A stretch of 64,000 nucleotides of DNA from an uncultured Bacteroidota bacterium (GTDB lineage: Bacteria > Bacteroidota > Bacteroidia > Chitinophagales > Chitinophagaceae). Below are positions 8,712 to 16,886 of the stretch, piece after piece. The DNA lies in the NCBI GenBank assembly GCA_903831575.1, contig CAIKYB010000017.1, positions 1 through 64,000 of the forward strand, written 5' to 3'. The first letter of the stretch is position 1; each line of letters begins with the position of its first letter. Made by a program: the position numbers and the translations under genes. The notes under the pieces were generated by a model. The model was not told the DNA's origin, made no database searches, and was given only the letters and a program-made list of their open reading frames with translations.

Positions 8712-9934
8712 TGAACTGTCGTCACTGCAAAAATCAACTCTCACATGTCTTTTGCGATTTGCAAACATGCCCTCCATCAAATGCAATGGTAAAGCCAGAA
8801 ATGATAAATCATCCTGAGACTTATTTCCCATTGAAAGTATTTGTTTGTGAAAAATGTTGGCTTGTTCAAGTCGACGAATTAGAAAAAGCAGACGCTATTT
8901 TTAATTCAGACTACACTTACTTTTCATCCTATTCAAAAAGCTGGTTACAACATGCCAAATCATATACTGATTACATGACAGAAAGATTTGGATTTAATAC
9001 AGATTCGCTTGTTGTTGAAATCGCTTCAAATGATGGATATCTTTTGCAGTATTTTAAAGAAAAACATATTCCGGTTTTAGGCGTTGAGCCCACAGCTAAT
9101 ACTGCTCAAGTGGCTATTGAGAAAGGAATTGATAATATTGTCGATTTTTTTGGAAGCAAACTGGCTAGTGATAAATTGTCAGCTAAAGCAGACTTGATTT
9201 TAGGGAATAATGTTCTTGCTCATGTTCCTGATATCAATGATTTTGTAAAAGGAGTAAAGATTGCATTAAAGCCTGAAGGCGTTAATACTTTTGAGTTTCC
9301 GCATTTATTGCAATTGGTTGCTCATAGTCAGTTTGATACTATCTATCACGAGCATTTTTCCTATTTGTCTTTGACTAATTTGATTTCTGTTTTTGCAAAG
9401 CAAGGACTTGAAATTTTTGATGTGCAGGAATTGCCAACTCATGGAGGATCTCTTAGGGTTTTTTCAAAGCATATTGAAGATAAATCTAAAAAAATTGAAC
9501 CTGCTGTTGAATTGATGTTGAAAAAAGAAGCTGCTGAAGGGTTGACTTCTCTAAGCTATTATCAAAATTTTCAAGAGAAAGTAAATAAAATAAAATATGA
9601 TTTTGTTGATTTTCTAATTCAAGAAAAAAGAAAAGGGAAAAAAATAATTGGATATGGAGCAGCAGCAAAAGGTAATACGCTATTAAATTATTGTGGAATA
9701 AAAGGGGATGATATCATTGAATTTGTTGTGGATGCATCTCCTTATAAGCAAAATAAATTATTGCCGGGTTCAAGAATTCCTGTTTATAATAGCGACATGA
9801 TTACAAAATTTAAGCCAGACTATATTATCATATTTCCATGGAATTTAAAACAGGAAATTATGAGTCAGCTTGAATATACTAAAGAATGGGGAGCGAAATT
9901 TATTATTGCAATACCGGAATTAACTGTTTTATAA
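8711..9934 (+). CDS. SAM-dependent sugar C-methyltransferase
   Basis: A 407-residue protein of the family that adds a methyl branch to 4-keto nucleotide sugars (TylCIII/NovU type). The N-terminal zinc-type segment shows CRHCKNQL and CEKCW; a SAM-binding domain follows (VVEIASNDGYLLQYFKEKHIPVLGVEP), with NVLAHVPD and the conserved TIYHEHFSYLS block. The C-terminal domain has a second Rossmann-like GYGAAAKGNTLLNYCGI segment. It overlaps the epimerase gene by 1 bp and is followed 1 bp later by a ketoreductase, so it very likely methylates the CDP-4-keto-6-deoxy sugar at C3 or C5. Confidence 0.88.
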   Translation: MNCRHCKNQLSHVFCDLQTCPPSNAMVKPEMINHPETYFPLKVFVCEKCWLVQVDELEKADAIFNSDYTYFSSYSKSWLQHAKSYTDYMTERFGFNTDSLVVEIASNDGYLLQYFKEKHIPVLGVEPTANTAQVAIEKGIDNIVDFFGSKLASDKLSAKADLILGNNVLAHVPDINDFVKGVKIALKPEGVNTFEFPHLLQLVAHSQFDTIYHEHFSYLSLTNLISVFAKQGLEIFDVQELPTHGGSLRVFSKHIEDKSKKIEPAVELMLKKEAAEGLTSLSYYQNFQEKVNKIKYDFVDFLIQEKRKGKKIIGYGAAAKGNTLLNYCGIKGDDIIEFVVDASPYKQNKLLPGSRIPVYNSDMITKFKPDYIIIFPWNLKQEIMSQLEYTKEWGAKFIIAIPELTVL

Positions 9935-9935
9935 A

Positions 9936-10787
9936 ATGAAAAAAGTATTGGTAACCGGAGCAACAGGTTTTATTGGTTCTTATGTGATTGATGATTTGTT
10001 GAGTAGAGGTTATCAGGTTATTGCAAGTTCTTCTAATAGAGAAACAGCAACTCAAAAAAAATGGTTTAATCAAGTAAAGTTTATTGAGATGGATTTAAAG
10101 CGGATAGATTCAACTTTAAATTATTTCAATTACTTTGACAGCCCTGATTTGATGATACATCTGGCCTGGGAAGGATTGCCCAACTATTTAGATGACTTTC
10201 ATATCGCGGATAATTTACCAAGGCATGAATTGTTTTTGAAAAACATGATACAAAATGGACTGAAAGATTTGACTGTTACAGGAACTTGTTTTGAATATGG
10301 GATGCAAAATGGTTGTTTAAACGAAGATTTGGAAGTAAATCCTTCTAACCCTTATGCAATCGCTAAAAATAAATTGAGAGAATATTTACAAACATTATCT
10401 TTAGAGTGGAGATTTTGTTTTAAATGGGTCAGATTGTTTTACATGTATGGAGAGGGTCAAAGTCCAAAATCATTGATATCACAATTGGATAAAGCCATTG
10501 AAGAGAAACTTGAGGTATTTAATATGAGCGGTGGGATGCAAATAAGAGATTTCATACCCGTAACTAAAATGGCTGAAAATATTGTAAGCATTGCCATTCA
10601 AAATAAAGTTACTGGAGTTATTAATTGTTGTAGTGGGGAGCCAGTAACAGTGAAAGATTTTGTGCTTAATTATTTGAAAGAAAAAAATAAAAGCATTCAA
10701 CTCAATTTAGGCTATTATAAGTATGCAGATTACGAGCCAATGGAGTTTTGGGGAGACAATAAAAAATTTAAATCAATCATAAAATAA
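9936..10787 (+). CDS. NAD-dependent epimerase/dehydratase family protein, probable sugar 4-ketoreductase
   Basis: A 283-residue extended SDR protein. The nucleotide-binding motif TGATGFIGS is at residues 7-15. TGTCFEYG and PYAIAKNKLRE supply the serine/threonine and YxxxK catalytic elements. Its place directly after the C-methyltransferase suggests that it reduces the C4 ketone to give the final CDP-sugar; this is inference from gene order. Its stop overlaps the start of the next gene by 1 bp. It could instead be an epimerase. Confidence 0.7.
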   Translation: MKKVLVTGATGFIGSYVIDDLLSRGYQVIASSSNRETATQKKWFNQVKFIEMDLKRIDSTLNYFNYFDSPDLMIHLAWEGLPNYLDDFHIADNLPRHELFLKNMIQNGLKDLTVTGTCFEYGMQNGCLNEDLEVNPSNPYAIAKNKLREYLQTLSLEWRFCFKWVRLFYMYGEGQSPKSLISQLDKAIEEKLEVFNMSGGMQIRDFIPVTKMAENIVSIAIQNKVTGVINCCSGEPVTVKDFVLNYLKEKNKSIQLNLGYYKYADYEPMEFWGDNKKFKSIIK

Positions 10788-11518
10788 TGAAAAATCCTAT
10801 TTTAGAATTTATTGAAGAAAGAAAGCAAAGAGTAAATTCCAATGCAACAAATCAAGATTTACAAAGTGCTGCAAAGGCTTTTAATGTCGCTTCTAATACA
10901 GCACAATATTCCTATAACTTTTCATGGATGGGCAGACCTATAATACAATATCCTCAGGATATGCTTGCTATGCAAGAAATTATTTGGGAAATAAAACCCG
11001 ATTTGATTATAGAAACAGGCATTGCTCATGGTGGATCTCTTATATATTATGCTTCATTGTTGGAGCTTATCGGTCATGGAGAGATATTGGGCGTAGATAT
11101 AGATATCAGAGAACATAACAGAATCGAAATTGAAAAGCATCCCATGTACAAAAGGATTAAAATGATTCAGGGCTCTTCGGTCTCAAGCGACACTATAAGT
11201 AAAGTGGCTGAAATTGCAAAAGGGAAACAAAGAGTCTTGGTTACGCTGGATTCTAATCACACTCATGAGCATGTTTTGCAAGAACTGAATTTATACGCTC
11301 CGTTTGTTACATCAGGATCATATATGGTTTGCTTTGACACTATAGTTGAAGATTTACCTAATGATTATCTGCCCGGAAGATCATGGAGTCAGGGAGATAA
11401 CCCAAAAACAGCAGTTTGGGAATTCTTAAAATCAAATGCTGATTTTGAAATAGATAAGCAAATTGATAATAAGTTACTTATCAGTGTAGCTCCTGATGGA
11501 TACTTGAAAAGAAAATAA
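10787..11518 (+). CDS. CmcI-like SAM-dependent O-methyltransferase
   Basis: A 243-residue member of the cephalosporin hydroxylase (CmcI)/rhamnosyl O-methyltransferase family. The key blocks are the substrate segment WMGRPIIQYPQDM, IIETGIAHGGSLIYYASLLEL (SAM-binding strand and glycine loop), GVDIDIREHN, and LVTLDSNHTHEHVLQEL, which carries the metal-binding acidic and histidine residues. Family members methylate sugar or small-molecule hydroxyls. Being last in the CDP-sugar run it may O-methylate the deoxysugar after transfer to the glycan, but the target is inferred. Confidence 0.78.
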   Translation: MKNPILEFIEERKQRVNSNATNQDLQSAAKAFNVASNTAQYSYNFSWMGRPIIQYPQDMLAMQEIIWEIKPDLIIETGIAHGGSLIYYASLLELIGHGEILGVDIDIREHNRIEIEKHPMYKRIKMIQGSSVSSDTISKVAEIAKGKQRVLVTLDSNHTHEHVLQELNLYAPFVTSGSYMVCFDTIVEDLPNDYLPGRSWSQGDNPKTAVWEFLKSNADFEIDKQIDNKLLISVAPDGYLKRK

Positions 11519-11548
11519 CTTTTTCATTATTGATAAGCAACTGTTTTA

Positions 11549-12505
11549 ATGAACACTGAACCTAAAAAACCATTTGTAAGCTTTTGTATGAGCACATACA
11601 AAAGGCCTGAGTTTCTTCAAAAGCAACTTAATAGTATTCTGAAGCAAACTAATTCGGATTTTGAAATTGTTATTTCTGATAATGATATTGATAGGAGTGC
11701 TAAAGCCGTTGTAAGTTCATTCAATGATGAAAGATTGAAATATTATAGCAATGATGCTAATATTGGAATGATTAAAAGTTTTAATCGCTCTATTGATAAT
11801 GCTAAAGGTGAGTTTGTGGTGATGATAACAGATGATGATCCTGTGGAAAATGACTTTATTGAAAGCGTTAAGCAATTGCAAGATGATTATCCCGGTTACT
11901 CAATTTATGCAGGATTCGAGAGAAGGAATCATTCAAAAAATCATATTGAAATTATTAATAAGGATAATTTTTTGATTGAAATTCTTGATTATAATAAAAC
12001 GAAAAGCTTTCTGTGGTCTTCATGTATAATTAAGAGAGAACATTTGCTGAGAGTAGGGAAACTGCCAGATTATAATTCTCCTCATCTTTTTGATCATGCA
12101 ATGTTAGTTATGGTTGGAAGTGTTAATGGAGCAGTCGTCATAAACAAAGTATTTAGTTATTATGCTCTTCATGAAACTAATTATTCAAAATCAAATTTTG
12201 AATCTTACTTTTTAGGTTGCGTTGGTTTTTATAATTTGATGAAAAACCAAAGTGGTCAAAATTTAAACAAAAAAAAATGCGAAGCGATTGTTCTCGCACA
12301 TATAAGTGATTGGTTTATTACAAATATCTTTAGTCTGAAAAAATATTATTTTCTTAATAAATCTAAATTTCCTTCGAAACAGTATGAAGTTGATGAAATG
12401 GCAAAAAAGATATTGTCTTTGGATTTTATGAGGCCTGTTAAACTTCGTTACTTATTGAAAAACAGTATGTTTCGGTTCAAGAAAATTCTTTACATCGTAA
12501 AATAA
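11549..12505 (+). CDS. Family 2 glycosyltransferase
   Basis: A 318-residue GT-A fold enzyme. The start VSFCMSTYKRPEFLQKQL, followed by FEIVISDND, is the usual GT2 N-terminus, and MITDDDP carries the metal-binding D-x-D. No membrane helix is apparent. It lies 30 bp after the O-methyltransferase and 15 bp before another GT2, consistent with one assembly operon. The donor sugar is unknown; the CDP-deoxysugar made by the upstream genes is one candidate. Confidence 0.82.
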   Translation: MNTEPKKPFVSFCMSTYKRPEFLQKQLNSILKQTNSDFEIVISDNDIDRSAKAVVSSFNDERLKYYSNDANIGMIKSFNRSIDNAKGEFVVMITDDDPVENDFIESVKQLQDDYPGYSIYAGFERRNHSKNHIEIINKDNFLIEILDYNKTKSFLWSSCIIKREHLLRVGKLPDYNSPHLFDHAMLVMVGSVNGAVVINKVFSYYALHETNYSKSNFESYFLGCVGFYNLMKNQSGQNLNKKKCEAIVLAHISDWFITNIFSLKKYYFLNKSKFPSKQYEVDEMAKKILSLDFMRPVKLRYLLKNSMFRFKKILYIVK

Positions 12506-12520
12506 TAATAAGACTTACCA

Positions 12521-13525
12521 TTGCAAAAATTTAGTATCATACTTCCGGTGAAAAATGGAGGCGATTACGTTAAGGAATGTGTTTATAGTATATTAAATCA
12601 AACATATAAAGATTTCAATGTTCTTGTTTTGGACAATAATAGTAATGATGGCACAAAGGAATGGTTATATACATTAATTGATGATAGAATTCAAATATTT
12701 ACATCTAATACTTCTCTATCAATTGAAGAGAACTGGAATAGAATTCTTGCGTTAAAAAAAAATGAATTCATTACATTAATTGGGCATGATGATATTTTGC
12801 ATTCTGATTATCTGCAAGAGATGGTTAATTTGATTAATCAATATCCTGACGCAAGTTTATATCAAACGCAATTTAATTATATCAATTCGTATGGAGAGTT
12901 AATCCGACCCTGTAAGCAAATTCCTCACAAACTTTCCTCATTGGAATTAATGTCTCTAATTTTAAAGAGAGAAATTGATATTAACGGCACAGGTTACATG
13001 ATGCGTTCTTTTCATTATGATGAGTTGAATGGAATACCGAGCTATCCCAATTTGCTTTTTGCTGATTTTGAATTATGGGTCAACATGACACAATTTTCTT
13101 ATATGGTTACCTCTCCTAAAGCCTGCTTTTCATATAGGATTCATCAGAGTATGACTACTGTATCTTCTGATCAGAAATTTCAAGATGCTTTTATTAGGTT
13201 GTTGAAATATTTGTTGGAAAAGAAAACAACTCATTTGGAATTTAAATCAGTTATTAATTTATATCTCCCTGATTTTATTATGGTTTATGCAAAGTCGATT
13301 TCTCACAGGATTTTAAGAACACCATTAAGTAAGAGGAATAAGGTTACTGTAGAGCATTGGGTAGAAAAATGTCAGAATATCACAAATGAATTATTTGAGA
13401 AAAAAAAGGCTCCAATTTTAAGAGATGACTGGAGTATAAAAATATCATTATGGATAGACGGTTCGGTTATCTTAAGAAATCTATTTTTATTGTATAAAAA
13501 GGTATTCCCCAAGCCATTGTTTTAA
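12521..13525 (+). CDS. Family 2 glycosyltransferase (TTG start)
   Basis: A 334-residue GT2 enzyme: FSIILPVKNGGDYVKECV at the start, VLVLDNNSNDGT, and the D-x-D region LIGHDDILHSDY. The only start codon in frame before the conserved first strand is TTG at 12521, because an in-frame TAA lies at 12509-12511. So this is a TTG-initiated gene. It follows the previous GT2 by 15 bp and ends near the convergent gmd gene. Acceptor and donor are unknown. Confidence 0.8.
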   Translation: MQKFSIILPVKNGGDYVKECVYSILNQTYKDFNVLVLDNNSNDGTKEWLYTLIDDRIQIFTSNTSLSIEENWNRILALKKNEFITLIGHDDILHSDYLQEMVNLINQYPDASLYQTQFNYINSYGELIRPCKQIPHKLSSLELMSLILKREIDINGTGYMMRSFHYDELNGIPSYPNLLFADFELWVNMTQFSYMVTSPKACFSYRIHQSMTTVSSDQKFQDAFIRLLKYLLEKKTTHLEFKSVINLYLPDFIMVYAKSISHRILRTPLSKRNKVTVEHWVEKCQNITNELFEKKKAPILRDDWSIKISLWIDGSVILRNLFLLYKKVFPKPLF

Positions 13526-13542
13526 TAGCAATCATATTGTTA

Positions 13543-14604
13543 TTAAATGAGCTCCTTTTTTAAGTCTTCATTCATCATTTCCGCAATCATCATTTTCAGA
13601 TCATATTTAGGAGTCCATCCCATTTTTTCTTTTGCTTTTGAAGCGTCTCCAATTAATAAATCAACTTCTGTTGGTCTGAAATAGCGAGGATTTATTTCAA
13701 TTACTTGCATTCCAGCTTGAAGTTGATACCTTGAATTATTGCAACATTTCACAAACCCTTTTTCATTAATTCCCTCTCCTTTAAATTCAATGTCTATCCC
13801 GACATGTTTAAAAGCAATAATAATAAAGTCTCTAACAGAAGTTGTAATGTTAGTAGACAAAACATAATCTTCAGGATTTTCTTGTTGAAGCATTAGCCAC
13901 ATCCCTTCTGCATAATCTTTTGCATGACCCCAATCCCTTTTTGCATCCAAATTGCCTAATGACAAAATTTTCTGCTTACCTGATAAGATTTTAGAAATTC
14001 CAATTGTAATTTTTCTTGTTACAAAAGTTTCACCTCTTCTAGGACTTTCATGGTTAAATAAAATACCATTCACTGCATACATATTATACGCCTCTCTGTA
14101 ATTAACAGTAATCCAATAACCATAAAGTTTAGCAACACCATAAGGTGATCTTGGATAAAATGGAGTGGTCTCTTTTTGAGGTACTTCCTGTACCAAGCCA
14201 TATAATTCTGATGTTGATGCTTGATAAAACTTAGTTTTTTGTTCTAATCCCAAAATTCTAATAGCTTCCAAAATTCTCAATACTCCTAAGCCATCTGAAT
14301 TAGCCGTGTATTCTGGTGTTTCGAAACTTACCTGAACATGACTTTGTGCTGCTAAATTATAAATTTCATCTGGTTGAGTTTGTTGAATTATCCTAATTAA
14401 ATTCGTAGAGTCTGTCAAATCACCATAGTGTAAATGAAATCGGTCGGAAATTGTCTTATCAAAAAGAAGGTGATCAATTCTTTCTGTATTAATTAATGAA
14501 CTTCTACGTTTTATTCCGTGAACATTATATCCCTTTTTTAATAAAAATTCAGCTAAATAAGAACCATCTTGCCCAGTAATACCCGTTATTAACGCTGTTT
14601 TCAT
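13543..14604 (-). CDS. gmd: GDP-mannose 4,6-dehydratase
   Basis: Converts GDP-mannose to GDP-4-keto-6-deoxymannose, precursor of GDP-fucose, GDP-rhamnose and related sugars. The 353-residue protein has [19 protein letters not shown] at the NAD(P)-binding site, GIKRRSS (a Gmd signature), the substrate loop [11 protein letters not shown], and the catalytic [10 protein letters not shown]. The usual next enzyme (fcl/GDP-fucose synthase or rmd) is not in the window. The gene runs against the neighbouring plus-strand glycosyltransferases. Confidence 0.95.
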   Translation of the reverse strand: MKTALITGITGQDGSYLAEFLLKKGYNVHGIKRRSSLINTERIDHLLFDKTISDRFHLHYGDLTDSTNLIRIIQQTQPDEIYNLAAQSHVQVSFETPEYTANSDGLGVLRILEAIRILGLEQKTKFYQASTSELYGLVQEVPQKETTPFYPRSPYGVAKLYGYWITVNYREAYNMYAVNGILFNHESPRRGETFVTRKITIGISKILSGKQKILSLGNLDAKRDWGHAKDYAEGMWLMLQQENPEDYVLSTNITTSVRDFIIIAFKHVGIDIEFKGEGINEKGFVKCCNNSRYQLQAGMQVIEINPRYFRPTEVDLLIGDASKAKEKMGWTPKYDLKMMIAEMMNEDLKKELI

Positions 14605-14702
14605 TTGAAATTAAATTTATTATTCCGTAAAAGTAAGATTAAATGACTTTAATTTTATTGTTTTGTTTACAATTTATTTAGGTTTTAAAAAAAACATGTA
14701 AT

Positions 14703-15725
14703 TTGTTTGTCAAATTGAAAAAAGTGTTCACAAGTATAATATTGGTAAATTATAAGTCTTCTAATTTATTAATAGATTGTTTAAAATCCATTAATAAATA
14801 CCCGACTAACGAACTAGAAATTATTGTTGTTGATAATGCATCTAATGATAATATTGAAGCATTATTAGCTTCAAATTATCCATCTGTGAAATTTATTCAG
14901 ATGGATAATAATGCTGGATTTGCAAGGGCCAATAATGCAGGGATTAAAATTGCTAAAGGAGAGGTTGTATTATTATTAAATACAGATACAATTATCCTGA
15001 ATGATGCAATTAATAAATGCTCATCTGAATTTAAAATGTCTGATGCTGTTGCTTGTGGAATTCAATTATTGAATGCAGATTATTCTCCTCAAATTTCAGG
15101 AAATTTTGTTATGAGAGGAGGGTTGAATTATTTACTGCCTATTCCTTACGTTGGATCTCTTTTAAAGAGACTCTCAAGTATATTCAATGTAAAAAAAACA
15201 AACGTGCCAAATGCAAAAGGTACAGTGTTTGTTGATTGGATAAACGGAGCATTTTTAATGGTAAAAAAAGATATTATTGACAAAGTTGGATTAATGGATG
15301 AAGATTTTTTTCTTTATGCAGAAGAAGCTGAATGGTGCAGTAGATTAAAAAAACATGGCAGACTCTGTATCTTTGGTGATATTAATATTTTACATCTGCA
15401 AGGCGCTACAGCTAATGTTGCTTTTGTTTCTTCGGGTCAAGGGTATCAAAATTTATTTGATAAAAAAGGGTTTCAAATAATGCTTAGTAATTTCGTTAGA
15501 ATTAGAAAGGAATTTGGTGTTCACTGGTACATGCTAATGATAAGTTGCTATTTTCTTGCTATCCCATTTTTCTTTTTAGGCTTATTTTTCTCAAAAATTT
15601 TTTTATTTAAAAAGTCAGCAATCGGATTTTTAGATTGGGTTGGTTATACAAAGAATGTATTTAGATTATTGGTTTTCATGCCAACAATTATCTCAAACAA
15701 GCCCTATTTTTATAAGGTGCTTTGA
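14703..15725 (+). CDS. Family 2 glycosyltransferase, rhamnosyltransferase-like, with C-terminal membrane segment
   Basis: A GT2 enzyme of about 340 residues. The start region SIILVNYKSSNLLIDCL, then IIVVDNASND, GFARANNAGI, and VLLLNTDTII (metal site) is the wbbL/rhamnosyltransferase-like subgroup pattern. WINGAFLMVKKD and LYAEEAEWC follow. Near the end there is a hydrophobic stretch (about residues 275-300) that probably anchors it to the membrane. No ATG precedes the first strand; TTG at 14703, TTG at 14715 or GTG at 14724 are the possible starts, the last being closest to the family norm. It is divergent from gmd and its end overlaps the end of the convergent GT4 gene by 16 bp. Confidence 0.8.
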   Translation: MFVKLKKVFTSIILVNYKSSNLLIDCLKSINKYPTNELEIIVVDNASNDNIEALLASNYPSVKFIQMDNNAGFARANNAGIKIAKGEVVLLLNTDTIILNDAINKCSSEFKMSDAVACGIQLLNADYSPQISGNFVMRGGLNYLLPIPYVGSLLKRLSSIFNVKKTNVPNAKGTVFVDWINGAFLMVKKDIIDKVGLMDEDFFLYAEEAEWCSRLKKHGRLCIFGDINILHLQGATANVAFVSSGQGYQNLFDKKGFQIMLSNFVRIRKEFGVHWYMLMISCYFLAIPFFFLGLFFSKIFLFKKSAIGFLDWVGYTKNVFRLLVFMPTIISNKPYFYKVL

Positions 15726-16798
15726 CAATAATCATCATCTATAATCTTTTTCGCTTTTGCTGCAATATTACCCCAATAGAAATGGTTGAAGAAAGCATTT
15801 TCAATACTTCCTTTTCTGGTATCTGTTTTGATAATCGTTTGAGCAAAGGAGCTCCAGTCTTTTTCGCGCACCACTTTTAGTCTTCCATTTGTTATATTTT
15901 CAGGAACGCCAATAGCACCTTCTACTGTACTTATGCAACATAAATTATTTCCAAGCGCTTCTACTAATTTCGTTTTAATGCCACCACCATCGATGACAGG
16001 ATTGATAAAGATATCAGCTCCCATGAAGTATAAATTGATGTCATCCACAAATCCAGCATAGATGATGTTTTGATGAGACTTCAGTTCTTCATATTCACTC
16101 GGTAGATTTTTCCCGCAAATGATAATGGTATAATTGAAATCTATTTCATTTAATAAAATCGGGTTTATGTAATGAACGATATGTTCTACTGCATCAAGAT
16201 TGGGCTTATAATCCAATGTGCCATTGAATAATAAGATTTTGTGATGATGAGGAATATTATGTTTTACATAAAGCTTGGATTTTGCAATTGATTTTTCTTC
16301 ATCTGATGGAGGTTTGCTGAAATCAAAGCCGTAAGTAATTGTGTTGCACTTTTCTTTTTTTAGATTGAACTTTTTTACAGCATATTCATGGTCTTCATCG
16401 GTAATGAAAAAGTTAACATCCGCCATCCGGTGTACAAATTTTTCATATTGCCACAAGATGCGCCACCACCATTTTCCAGTACTCTTAAAACGCAGACTTT
16501 CTATATTATGAGAATGAACAACGAGTTTTATTTTAAAAAAAAGCTTCAACAAAATCCCCAACCAGCCATAATAAGGGTGTTCTAAAATAAGGTGGGTAGA
16601 TTTTCTCTCCTGAATAATTTTCTTTAATGTAACAAGCAAAAAGGGGTTATAATATCTATTAGTTGAGTTGCTTAATATTGGTAGGAACTCAAATTCAATA
16701 TTTCCCGGATTTGCATTGTTTTTTGTGGAAACAAGTGTAACAGGCAATAAGCTGGAAAATGCCCCATAAAAACAAGCAATACCTTTTTGACCACCCAT
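15710..16798 (-). CDS. Family 1/4 glycosyltransferase, N-terminus uncertain
   Basis: A GT-B fold enzyme. The C-terminal half shows the GT4 donor site: LLFNGTLDYKPNLDAV, GFVDDINLYFMGADIFINPVI, then GGGIKTKLVEALG. The first ATG in frame is 16798 (MGGQKG), but the frame stays open upstream to a TGA at 16892-16894. That upstream reading, KIHITAIASYPIYPAK, looks like the expected first strand of the fold. No ATG, GTG or TTG occurs there; ATT at 16856-16858 is the best candidate. So the gene may use a rare ATT start, or be translated from the internal ATG as a shortened protein. Confidence 0.78.
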   Translation of the reverse strand: MGGQKGIACFYGAFSSLLPVTLVSTKNNANPGNIEFEFLPILSNSTNRYYNPFLLVTLKKIIQERKSTHLILEHPYYGWLGILLKLFFKIKLVVHSHNIESLRFKSTGKWWWRILWQYEKFVHRMADVNFFITDEDHEYAVKKFNLKKEKCNTITYGFDFSKPPSDEEKSIAKSKLYVKHNIPHHHKILLFNGTLDYKPNLDAVEHIVHYINPILLNEIDFNYTIIICGKNLPSEYEELKSHQNIIYAGFVDDINLYFMGADIFINPVIDGGGIKTKLVEALGNNLCCISTVEGAIGVPENITNGRLKVVREKDWSSFAQTIIKTDTRKGSIENAFFNHFYWGNIAAKAKKIIDDDYCQSTL

Positions 16799-16886
16799 CT
16801 TTGCAGGATAGATAGGGTAAGAGGCGATGGCAGTAATATGAATTTTTGGAGTTGAAATACTATTTAGTGATTTATGGCTGATTGAA

